Shown here piece by piece: positions 1 through 6,183 of a stretch of 6,899 nt of DNA. The DNA is taken from assembly GCA_022508635.1 (NCBI GenBank), contig JAFLUV010000126.1, positions 1 to 6,899 of the forward strand. Reading direction: 5' to 3'. This stretch comes from Prevotellaceae bacterium. Its GTDB lineage: Bacteria; Bacteroidota; Bacteroidia; Bacteroidales; Bacteroidaceae. The notes beneath the pieces were generated by a model. That model saw only the letters and a program-made list of their open reading frames with translations, was not told the origin of the DNA and ran no database searches. Every line of letters begins with the position of its first letter. Within the stretch, counting starts at the first letter, position 1. The translations under genes were made by a program, and so were the position numbers.

Positions 1-347
1 CAAACGGTGTCCACCGTACCTCGCGCTGCCAGCTTCATGTCAGGCAAGCGATAAATGTCTTGCCGGAAAACATAGCGAACACCCTCCTGATGAATGTTGA
101 GACAGGAAAGGAATTCGTCACAACTACGCAATGGCATTTTATAGGCAATGGTGATGCGTGCCACAACAGGCACTATTCCTCGGGCATTCATATCGGCAAA
201 GCTAAGTCCTGCCTCCAAAAGGAACTCATGTCGCGTGTGTTCCATATAATGCTGGTAGTTGGCATTATTAACAATTCCCTCAAGGTCGCACTCATAGTCA
301 CGCACCTTCATTTTCAGTTCGTAGGTGTACTTCATTTGTTTTTTCAT
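1..347 (-). CDS. Acyl-CoA thioesterase, YbgC/4HBT hotdog family (partial, 3' end outside window)
   Basis: This gene reads leftward and leaves the window after 115 whole codons, so its C-terminus is missing. I translated it by hand from the minus strand. The N-terminus begins MKKQMKYTYELKMKVRDYE. The hotdog active-site block follows at residues 15-43: VRDYECDLEGIVNNANY, then QHYMEHTRHEF. Asp21 aligns with the catalytic Asp18 of E. coli YbgC, and the following G-I-V, N-A-N-Y and E-H-T-R match the 4-hydroxybenzoyl-CoA thioesterase pattern. Such enzymes hydrolyse acyl-CoA (or acyl-ACP) thioesters in the cytoplasm; the substrate here is unknown. The ATG at 347-345 overlaps the TGA of the upstream DUF2851 gene (346-344) as ATGA, implying translational coupling and one operon. 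An alternative start is the ATG at 335-333. Family assignment is firm; physiological role is not. Confidence 0.9.
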   Translation of the reverse strand, partial: MKKQMKYTYELKMKVRDYECDLEGIVNNANYQHYMEHTRHEFLLEAGLSFADMNARGIVPVVARITIAYKMPLRSCDEFLSCLNIHQEGVRYVFRQDIYRLPDMKLAARGTVDTV

Positions 348-1561
348 TTCTTTAAGTATTCGTATCCGAAGCGGCAGCGAAGACAATCAATACGGTCGCA
401 ATACTGGCGTTTGAGTTGAATAAGTGCCTGGCTGTCAGCAGCAGTACTGACTTGAAGCCCGCATGCCTGCCACTGACGCAGGATATAATTATCCTCCGCA
501 GGCAATTCCTCAAGGAGGCGAATAGCATGCTGACAAATATCCTCGTTACCGATGTGACGACCATAGGCAAAGAACAAAGGAACCACAGTATTGATGATAA
601 GCAAACGACGGCTGGAAGCCGTAGTTCCCTTGACGGTCAGACATTGCTGCAGTTCATCAATACTTTTTGCCTCTAAAAGGCGACTCATCTGTACCTTACC
701 CTTATGGTAGAGCTCTGCTATTTGCAGGATACGCACAGAGGGGAAATTGCGAGGACGGGTGCGCAGGAAGCGCCAATCATCACGTCGTAACGGCTCGCCG
801 AGACTGAATTTATGGCGGAGGTATGCAAACTCCTGATGGAGCCGCATAAGTTCCTGTTCGCTCCGTCCCACCCCTTGCACTTCGTCAATGAGACCCGCCA
901 TCCCGAGGAAGAGAGCCTCTACCTGAAACAAGTCGTCACGATGCTTGCCGGCGGCCTGAAGAGGAATGCGCATAGCCCATCGCTCAAAAGCATCGCCATT
1001 GAGCCCGAAGCCAAAGCTACGGCTAAGGGTAACAAACGCGGCACGCTCCCAGTCACCGCCTGTTTTTGCCGCCCTTGCCGCCACCAGCTCCGACCGTTCT
1101 TTCAGACGTTCCACAAGCAAGGCATCCATCCACTGATGCACCTTCATCATAGGTACAGAAGGGATGATGCGATGGCAACGCGGATAATCTTCCGTGCGAC
1201 ATAACTCTTCACAATTCTGCCGGATACGTTCAGGAATGTCCATCCGGATTTGTGGCAAAATCTTGCCATTGGCGTTCCTAACTTCATCATCTACCTCTCC
1301 GACAACATGCAGGATGACGCTATTGTATACTGGGTCGCTGTCATGCCCATGCCTATACCAATCGGACGAGCGCAGGTGCACCTCCACATTACCCGCCCAA
1401 AGCGTTCCGTTCAGCCGCACCTTAGCATTGAAGAAGTCAGGTCCTTGGTCACGATTATGCAGGCCGGGATCAATAACCTCCAGTTCCTCTCCATCCGACG
1501 TAGTAAGTCTTCCTACAGGCAGCAGTCTGTGTTTCCAAACATAGTGCAGCAGCTGTTCCAT
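344..1561 (-). CDS. DUF2851 family protein of unknown function
   Basis: This 405-residue protein matches my recollection of the DUF2851 family, common in Bacteroidota and without an established function. The N-terminal block is the most recognisable part: MEQLLHYVWKHRLLP, then DPGLHN (31-36), GPDFFNAK (40-47), GNVEVHLRSSDWYRHGHD (57-74) and a hydrophobic strand around SVILHVV (81-87). Other family-like stretches are RPRNFPSVRI (269-278), NTVVPLFFAYG (324-334) and a C-terminal YCDRIDCLRCRFGYEYLKK with Cys388, Cys393 and Cys396. The P41-D42 pair followed by E60-V-H62 resembles the acidic core of PD-(D/E)XK nuclease folds; that is inference only. There is no signal peptide or membrane segment. 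The ATG start at 1561-1559 directly follows the divergent promoter region, and the gene ends in an ATGA overlap with the thioesterase gene, so the two are probably co-expressed. Confidence 0.92.
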   Translation of the reverse strand: MEQLLHYVWKHRLLPVGRLTTSDGEELEVIDPGLHNRDQGPDFFNAKVRLNGTLWAGNVEVHLRSSDWYRHGHDSDPVYNSVILHVVGEVDDEVRNANGKILPQIRMDIPERIRQNCEELCRTEDYPRCHRIIPSVPMMKVHQWMDALLVERLKERSELVAARAAKTGGDWERAAFVTLSRSFGFGLNGDAFERWAMRIPLQAAGKHRDDLFQVEALFLGMAGLIDEVQGVGRSEQELMRLHQEFAYLRHKFSLGEPLRRDDWRFLRTRPRNFPSVRILQIAELYHKGKVQMSRLLEAKSIDELQQCLTVKGTTASSRRLLIINTVVPLFFAYGRHIGNEDICQHAIRLLEELPAEDNYILRQWQACGLQVSTAADSQALIQLKRQYCDRIDCLRCRFGYEYLKK

Positions 1562-1595
1562 GCTTATTTTGCGTCAATTAACTTATTTTGTGAAG

Positions 1596-1603
1596 CAAAA
1601 ATA
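1596..1603 (-). promoter_or_regulatory. Candidate Bacteroidota -7 box for the DUF2851-thioesterase operon (proximal)
   Basis: On the minus strand this reads TATTTTTG, matching the Bacteroidota sigma-ABfr -7 consensus TAnnTTTG. It lies 34 bases upstream of the DUF2851 start codon, which would give a leader of roughly 25-30 bases. I see no convincing TTTG -33 element at the expected distance, so this rests on the -7 match alone. Confidence 0.4.
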
Positions 1604-1605
1604 CG

Positions 1606-1613
1606 CAAAATTA
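1606..1613 (-). promoter_or_regulatory. Candidate Bacteroidota -7 box for the DUF2851-thioesterase operon (distal)
   Basis: On the minus strand this reads TAATTTTG, a second full match to TAnnTTTG, ten bases further upstream than the first. It lies inside the right arm of the inverted repeat. No clear -33 TTTG was found. At most one of the two boxes may be used; an experimental transcription start would decide. Confidence 0.4.
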
Positions 1614-1625
1614 AGCGAAAAGCAG

Positions 1626-1633
1626 TACTTTTG
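1626..1633 (+). promoter_or_regulatory. Candidate Bacteroidota -7 box for dapB
   Basis: TACTTTTG matches TAnnTTTG and ends 22 bases before the dapB ATG, giving a probable leader of about 15 bases. The -33 region (around 1601-1606) holds no TTTG, so the match is partial. This box is the main reason to reject the in-frame upstream ATG at 1560 as the dapB start, since that reading would place the promoter inside the coding region. Confidence 0.5.
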
Positions 1634-1655
1634 CACGAGAAATATCAAGTATAAC

Positions 1656-2372
1656 ATGAAAATAGCACTCATAGGATATGGCAAAATGGGGCACATGATA
1701 GAAGAGATTGCCCTTTCGCGTGGTCACGAAATTGTTAGCATCATCGACATTGACAACCAGCAGGACTTTGACAGCCCTGCTTTTGCTTCTGCCGATGTCG
1801 CCATTGAGTTCACTGCCCCGCATGTAGCTTATGATAATTTCTTGAAGGCTTTCAAGCATAACGTGAAAGTAGTGAGTGGCAGCACGGGCTGGATACCACA
1901 GCACGGTGAGGACGTAAAACGCATGTGCACCGAAGAGGGCAAGACGCTTTTCTGGAGTTCCAATTTCAGCGTAGGAGTTGCCATCTTCAGTGCCGTAAAC
2001 ACGTATCTGGCAAAAATTATGAACAGGTTCGACCAGTATGACGTGAATATGGTGGAAACCCACCACATCCACAAGCTGGATGCTCCCTCTGGCACTGCCA
2101 TCACTTTGGCGGAACAGATCATAGAAAACTTGGATCGTAAGGAACGCTGGGGACTGCACGAAACAAAACCAGAGGTTCTGCGCATCGATGACATTCGCCA
2201 GAAAGAGGTTCCCGGCATCCACACCATAACGTATGATTCCCCCGAGGACATGATAACCATCACCCATAATGCCCACAACAGACATGGCTTCGCTATGGGA
2301 GCCGTCCTGGCGGCCGAGTACACTGCTACACATACCGGTCTGCTCACGATGGAAGATCTCTTCAAATTCTAA
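1656..2372 (+). CDS. dapB: 4-hydroxy-tetrahydrodipicolinate reductase
   Basis: DapB reduces 4-hydroxy-tetrahydrodipicolinate to tetrahydrodipicolinate with NAD(P)H, a cytoplasmic step toward diaminopimelate for peptidoglycan and toward lysine. From the ATG at 1656 the product has 238 residues, close to the family's usual 240-270. The Rossmann motif GYGKMG is at residues 7-12. Acidic Asp31 and Asp33 after the second strand hint at NADH preference (inference). SGSTGW is at 74-79 and NFSVGV at 103-108. The signature HHIHKLDAPSGTA (136-148) includes His136 and Lys140, equivalent to E. coli His159 and Lys163. The frame stays open upstream to an ATG at 1560, but that extension covers the promoter region and lacks family similarity; MKIALIGYG is the normal DapB N-terminus. 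It is the first rightward gene, 73 bases before lepB. Confidence 0.97.
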   Translation: MKIALIGYGKMGHMIEEIALSRGHEIVSIIDIDNQQDFDSPAFASADVAIEFTAPHVAYDNFLKAFKHNVKVVSGSTGWIPQHGEDVKRMCTEEGKTLFWSSNFSVGVAIFSAVNTYLAKIMNRFDQYDVNMVETHHIHKLDAPSGTAITLAEQIIENLDRKERWGLHETKPEVLRIDDIRQKEVPGIHTITYDSPEDMITITHNAHNRHGFAMGAVLAAEYTATHTGLLTMEDLFKF

Positions 2373-2445
2373 TACTTACCTAAATACACTACGTTTCCCC
2401 TCTTAATACTATTCCAGGAAAGTTCAATAAACCCATTTTGAGACC

Positions 2446-3954
2446 ATGACCAAAAAGAAAAGATATCAAGCAACAAAAACAGACTGGGCAAAGGCCATCA
2501 TCGCCATTGTCCTCTACATCGCCTTCCTTTACTGGGTGGATGCCTGGTGGGGTGTCGTCGTAATCCCTTTCATCTTCGATGCTTACATCACACGCCTTAT
2601 TCCATGGACATGGTGGAAAGATGCTGAGAATCCCATTGTGCGCACCGTCATGAGTTGGGTCGATGCCATCGTTTTTGCCCTCGTTGCGGTCTACTTCGTC
2701 AATATCTTCTTTTTTCAGAACTACACTATCCCGTCCAGTTCGCTTGAGAAGAGCTTGCTGGTGGGAGACTATCTGCTGGTCAGTAAAATGAGCTATGGTC
2801 CCCGTGTGCCGCAGACACCCCTGCACATGCCCCTCTGCCAACACACGCTTCCCTTCGGCGGCAAGAGCTACATTGAATGGCCACAATGGGAGTACAAGCG
2901 CGTCACGCCAAAGCCTGTACGACTAAACGACATCGTAGTCTTCAACTATCCGGCGGGCGACACTATCGTCAGCAATCCTCCATTCCAAACGGAGTACTAC
3001 TTGCTTTGTAGCAGCTTTGGCCAACTGTTCTACCAAGCGCTGAACGGCACACAAAAACCGCAGGACATGACGCCTGCAGAGCAATACCAATACTACAGCA
3101 GGGCTTATGAACTGGGACGGCAATTTGTCAGCATGACACCTGCAGAACAAAGGCAATACAGCTCTGTAATGAGGGACAGGCTGGGATTCGACCTGGCACC
3201 GCAGGACTTTGGCAAGGTGGGCTGGCGGCCTGTTGACAGACGCGAAAACTACGTGAAACGTTGCGTCGGCCTGCCCGGACAAACACTTGAGATTCGCGAC
3301 CGCGTTATCTACCTGGACGGCAAGGAGAACCCGGCTCCCAAGAACGTGCAGTTCAACTATCATGTAGACCTACTCACTAACTACCTGCCTGAAAAACTTA
3401 TCTATGAGCTTGGCCTGAGCATGAAGGATGTACAAGACATGTACCAATCGGGCATCATTCCACTGACGCAAGAAGCAAAGGAAGCGTTGGAGAAGCATAC
3501 GGAATACGTGGCAAGCGTGACGATCTGTTCCGACGACGACACGGAGAGACTCTATCCGCAGAACGCCTACACTGGCTGGACATGCGACAACTACGGCCCT
3601 GTCTGGATTCCCAAGAAGGGTGAGAGCATCAGGCTTAGCATAGAGAACATCGCCATCTACGAACGTCCCATTCGCATCTATGAGGGCAACGACTTAGAGG
3701 TGACAGCCGAGGGCAACATCATCATCAATGGCCAACCTGCCACGGAGTACACATTCAAGATGGACTACTACTGGATGCAGGGTGACAACCGTCATTGCTC
3801 TGCCGATTCACGCTACTGGGGATTCGTGCCCGAAGACCACATCGTGGGCAAGCCTATTTTTATATGGCTGAGCACTGATGTCGACCGTTCTTGGCTGAGC
3901 GGGCACCACATCCGCTGGAATCGTCTCTTCTCGCTGGTCGACAACATCAAGTGA
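2446..3954 (+). CDS. lepB: Signal peptidase I (family S26), long Bacteroidales type
   Basis: Signal peptidase I is a membrane-anchored Ser/Lys protease that cuts signal peptides from exported proteins on the periplasmic face. The 502-residue product has hydrophobic segments at about 15-31, 34-47 and 71-91. The nucleophile motif follows directly: IPSSSLEKSLLVGDYLLVSK, with Ser99 as the likely nucleophile. Lys271 in NYVKRCVGLPG (268-278) is the general base, and box E, GDNRHCSADSRYWGFVP, is at 446-462. Compared with the 324-residue E. coli enzyme, extra sequence lies between strands: about 90 residues at 175-265 and about 90 at 303-395. The first insertion holds two MTPAEQ-QY repeats. The ATG at 2446 gives a charged MTKKKRYQATK cytoplasmic start before the first hydrophobic segment. 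The only other match to a promoter nearby is a weak TACGTTTC at 2390-2397. Confidence 0.96.
   Translation: MTKKKRYQATKTDWAKAIIAIVLYIAFLYWVDAWWGVVVIPFIFDAYITRLIPWTWWKDAENPIVRTVMSWVDAIVFALVAVYFVNIFFFQNYTIPSSSLEKSLLVGDYLLVSKMSYGPRVPQTPLHMPLCQHTLPFGGKSYIEWPQWEYKRVTPKPVRLNDIVVFNYPAGDTIVSNPPFQTEYYLLCSSFGQLFYQALNGTQKPQDMTPAEQYQYYSRAYELGRQFVSMTPAEQRQYSSVMRDRLGFDLAPQDFGKVGWRPVDRRENYVKRCVGLPGQTLEIRDRVIYLDGKENPAPKNVQFNYHVDLLTNYLPEKLIYELGLSMKDVQDMYQSGIIPLTQEAKEALEKHTEYVASVTICSDDDTERLYPQNAYTGWTCDNYGPVWIPKKGESIRLSIENIAIYERPIRIYEGNDLEVTAEGNIIINGQPATEYTFKMDYYWMQGDNRHCSADSRYWGFVPEDHIVGKPIFIWLSTDVDRSWLSGHHIRWNRLFSLVDNIK
3067..3198 (+). repeat. Short degenerate tandem duplication inside lepB
   Basis: The coding sequence for residues 208-229 and 230-251 of LepB begins each time with MTPAEQ, followed by an aromatic/Gln pattern (YQYYS, then RQYSS) and a later Leu-Gly. 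The two units are offset by exactly 22 codons. At the DNA level, cctgcaga is shared and flanking bases partly match. It looks like an old internal duplication within the non-catalytic insertion. It could also be convergent helical capping motifs. Confidence 0.4.
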
Positions 3955-3979
3955 CGAGGGTACTCAATGTCCGTTCCCA

Positions 3980-4537
3980 ATGGTTCTGCCCTGCTGTTAC
4001 CTTGCACCGGTCTCGCATTATAGTGCCTGCTTCAGGAACAGCGAGGTGCGGCTTGAGGTTCATGACCACTTCACGAAACAGACACTTCGCAACCGCTGCC
4101 TTATAGACAGTCCGTCAGGAGCGCTTCCTCTTACTATCCCGATATGCAAGACAGACGGCAAGACATTGATGCGCGACGTGCGTATCAGTGACCACGGCAA
4201 TTGGAGGCATCAGCACTGGGCAGCTTTGGAGAGCAGCTACCGGCAGTCTCCTTTCTTTGAATTCTATGCCGATGACTTTGCACCTTTCTATGAGAAGAGA
4301 TGGGAGTTCCTGGCAGACTTCAACGAGGAGCTGATGATGCTGACCGCTTCCCTGCTCGACATACCAAAGCCTGTCGGACGCACGACTTCCTACGAGGGCG
4401 ATGCGTTTGCCGGCTTGCCACCCTCCGGTGTACGGCCTTACTATCAGGTGTTTGCCAACCGGCACGGCTTTCTTCCCGACCTCAGCATCGTCGACTTACT
4501 CTTTAACTTGGGACCGGAGGGCGTACTATGGCTATAG
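3980..4537 (+). CDS. WbqC family protein
   Basis: This 185-residue cytoplasmic protein matches the WbqC family, whose members occur in O-antigen and surface-polysaccharide loci; the biochemical activity is not well established. Visible family blocks are YLAPVSHY (7-14), EVHDHFTKQTLRNRC (26-40), LTIPI (51-55), WRHQHW (75-80), SSYRQSPFFEFY (85-96), RPYYQVF (152-158) and the C-terminal GFLPDLSIVDLLFNLGPEGV (163-182). The ATG at 3980 fits the family's short N-terminus (MVLPCCYLAPV). No Shine-Dalgarno sequence lies at a good distance, as is common in Bacteroidota. The frame is open further upstream through the lepB end but has no better start. It begins 25 bases after lepB and overlaps the next gene by 10 bases, so it belongs to the same transcript. 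A role linked to envelope synthesis is suggested by family and neighbours only. Confidence 0.9.
   Translation: MVLPCCYLAPVSHYSACFRNSEVRLEVHDHFTKQTLRNRCLIDSPSGALPLTIPICKTDGKTLMRDVRISDHGNWRHQHWAALESSYRQSPFFEFYADDFAPFYEKRWEFLADFNEELMMLTASLLDIPKPVGRTTSYEGDAFAGLPPSGVRPYYQVFANRHGFLPDLSIVDLLFNLGPEGVLWL
4516..4521 (+). promoter_or_regulatory. Strong Shine-Dalgarno-like site for the pseudouridine synthase gene
   Basis: GGAGGG sits six bases before the ATG at 4528, inside the end of the WbqC coding region. Most Bacteroidota genes lack such a site, and the neighbouring genes here show none, so this one supports the 4528 start and re-initiation at the overlap. The bases also encode conserved Gly-Pro-Glu-Gly residues of WbqC, so the match may be partly incidental. 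Confidence 0.45.
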
Positions 4538-6183
4538 CTCTGCATCCCCTTCCTGCAGGAGTCAGGGAAATCCCAGCGCCAGAGCTCTTCACCTATCCTT
4601 TCTGCTACGAGCCTCATGCGCTGTGCATTGCCGCAACGAGGGAAGTACAGCACTATCTCAGACAACGTACTGAATGGAGCGACGAGCTGCGACGGGGCAA
4701 GATGTTCGGCGTACTGGTCGTGGCCAGGGGCAGGGAACGCGGATTCCTTGCGGCATTCTCAGGAACTCTTGACGGCAAGACGCGGCACGAGTTCTTCGTT
4801 CCTCCGGTATTTGACCTCATGGCTCCCGGATGCTACTTCCAGGAAGAGGAAGCCGCCATCAGCCTCATCAACCATAAGATTGCCGCACTCCTCCCGCACA
4901 TGGCGGAGCATGAGCAAGACGTCGCCCTGCTGCGCCGGCAGATGGAGGAAGAGCTTGCCGACCGCAGGAGGCTGATGCAGGAGAGCAAGGCTGAGCGGGA
5001 TGCGCTGCGGCAGAGGCTTTCGCAGGAAGCACTGGCAGTACAGGAGCCGCTGCTCGTCCGGCAGAGCCAGCACGAGAAGGCTGAATACCGACGGCTGAAG
5101 CATGCCTGGGAGCAACGCCTGCTTGCCTGCGAGGCACCGCTCCGGGAGGAGCAGGGAAAGGTGAGGCTGATGCAGAGGGAACGGCACGAACGCAGCCTTG
5201 CCTTGCAGAGATGGCTCTTCGGCCAGTTCAGGTTCCTCAATGCCAGAGGCGAGGAGAGGTCACTGCCGGAGCTCTTTGCGCCAGCCGTTCCTCCGGCAGG
5301 GGCGGGAGAGTGCTGTGCCCCGAGACTATTGCAGGCTGCCTATGCCGAAGGCCTGAGGCCGCTCTGCATGGCTGAGTTCTGGGTTGGCGCATCGCCTGCC
5401 GACGAGGTGCGCCACGACGGACGCTTCTATCCTGCCTGCAACAGGAAGTGCCGCCCCATACTCCGTCACATGCTTGAGGGGCTGAGCGTGGAGCCGAACC
5501 CCTTGCTTGCCGGACGTGCGGAGCTGCTTTCGCGCCTGCACGTCATATACTCCGACGAGGAGACGGCCGTCGTGAGCAAGCCTGCCGGACTGCTTTCGGT
5601 ACCGGGGAAGGACGACTCGCCCAGCGTGCAGGAAGCCATGAGGCTGCGATTCCCGCAGGCTACGGGACCGCTCGTCGTGCACCGCCTGGACATGGACACC
5701 AGCGGGCTCATGCTCATTGCCCTGACCGAGGAGAGGTACCGCCTGCTGCAGGGGCTGTTCATAGAGAGGCGCGTCCACAAGACATACCATGCCGTGCTGG
5801 AGCGGGAGATGCCCGTCGGCGAGGAGGGGGACATAGACCTGCCCCTGAGACCGGACTTCGACGACCGGCCGAGGCAGGTGGCCGACCGCGAACACGGCAA
5901 GCCGGCGCTGACGCACTACCGTGTGCTGGGCAACAGGGGAGGACATGCGCTGCTGGAACTGTGCCCCGTGACGGGACGGACTCACCAGCTGCGCGTCCAC
6001 TGCGCCCACAGGCTGGGCCTGGACAACCCCATCGTGGGCGACAGGCTCTACGGGAAGCCTGCCGGGAGGCTCATGCTGCATGCATACGGCATTGAGATAG
6101 AGACGACGAAGCCTGGCCAGAGAGGCGAGGCGTACTACGACAGAAGTTCAATAATACCCTATGATGAAGAAGATATCCCTTGA
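4528..6183 (+). CDS. RluA family pseudouridine synthase with long N-terminal extension
   Basis: The C-terminal part (about 333-540) is an RluA-type catalytic domain that isomerises uridine to pseudouridine in RNA. VVSKPAGLLSVPG (348-360) is the first block. HRLDMDTSGLML (385-396) carries the catalytic Asp388, equivalent to Asp64 of E. coli RluA. GRTHQLRVHCAHRLGLDNPIVGDRLYG (483-509) completes the signature. The first 330 residues are extra relative to RluA. They contain a globular start (FTYPFCYEPHALCIAA, 21-36; then GKMFGVLVVA), a charged coiled coil at about 125-225 rich in Glu, Arg and Leu, and a conserved-looking block with PAGAGECCAPRLLQAAY (256-272), AEFWVG and YPACNRKCRPILRHML (301-316). 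I recall this architecture in long RluA-like proteins of Bacteroidota and some gammaproteobacteria. There is no S4 domain. The RNA target is unknown. The gene overlaps WbqC by 10 bases and the next gene by 23. Confidence 0.94.
   Translation: MAIALHPLPAGVREIPAPELFTYPFCYEPHALCIAATREVQHYLRQRTEWSDELRRGKMFGVLVVARGRERGFLAAFSGTLDGKTRHEFFVPPVFDLMAPGCYFQEEEAAISLINHKIAALLPHMAEHEQDVALLRRQMEEELADRRRLMQESKAERDALRQRLSQEALAVQEPLLVRQSQHEKAEYRRLKHAWEQRLLACEAPLREEQGKVRLMQRERHERSLALQRWLFGQFRFLNARGEERSLPELFAPAVPPAGAGECCAPRLLQAAYAEGLRPLCMAEFWVGASPADEVRHDGRFYPACNRKCRPILRHMLEGLSVEPNPLLAGRAELLSRLHVIYSDEETAVVSKPAGLLSVPGKDDSPSVQEAMRLRFPQATGPLVVHRLDMDTSGLMLIALTEERYRLLQGLFIERRVHKTYHAVLEREMPVGEEGDIDLPLRPDFDDRPRQVADREHGKPALTHYRVLGNRGGHALLELCPVTGRTHQLRVHCAHRLGLDNPIVGDRLYGKPAGRLMLHAYGIEIETTKPGQRGEAYYDRSSIIPYDEEDIP

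Larger units (their letters stand above)
1562..1616. repeat. Imperfect inverted repeat in the divergent promoter region
   Basis: The left arm GCTTATTTTGCGT (1562-1574) and the right arm ACGCAAAATTAAGC (1603-1616) are reverse complements except for one extra base in the right arm. The spacer is 28 bases. The word CTTATTTTGyG also recurs in direct orientation inside the spacer at 1582-1592, 19 bases after the first copy and with one mismatch. A short inner hairpin is possible: TTTTG (1586-1590), loop TGAAG, CAAAA (1596-1600). The repeat abuts the start codon of the DUF2851 gene and overlaps its candidate -7 boxes, so it could be an operator. AT-rich sequence produces some such symmetry by chance. 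The match is seen; the operator role is inference. Confidence 0.5.

Noticed and set aside
60..419. Plus-strand open frame of 119 codons at the left edge
   Set aside because: It lies antisense to the thioesterase and the end of the DUF2851 gene, both of which carry clear family motifs on the minus strand; its own translation resembles nothing known to me.
1560..1655. Upstream in-frame extension of dapB (start ATG 1560, 32 extra residues)
   Set aside because: The extension spans the divergent promoter region with its -7 boxes and adds residues absent from DapB proteins, whose N-terminus is the M-K-I-A-L-I-G-Y-G strand.
1611..2333. Long minus-strand open frame (240 codons) opposite dapB
   Set aside because: Shadow of a strongly conserved plus-strand gene; no recognisable domain and no promoter or neighbouring gene in that orientation.
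2373..2445. Possible terminator or promoter between dapB and lepB
   Set aside because: No stem-loop with a T-run is visible. The only promoter-like word, TACGTTTC at 2390-2397, misses the final G of the -7 consensus and has no TTTG at -33.
4833..5240. Low-complexity antisense translations rich in Ser/Arg or Ala/Pro opposite the coiled coil
   Set aside because: These arise from the repetitive Glu/Arg/Leu/Gln codons of the sense-strand coiled coil; the composition is an artefact of the other frame.
5326..6081. Long minus-strand open frame (251 codons) opposite the pseudouridine synthase
   Set aside because: High G+C reduces stop codons, so long antisense frames are expected here. The plus strand carries the catalytic HRLDMDTSG and GRTHQLRVH motifs.
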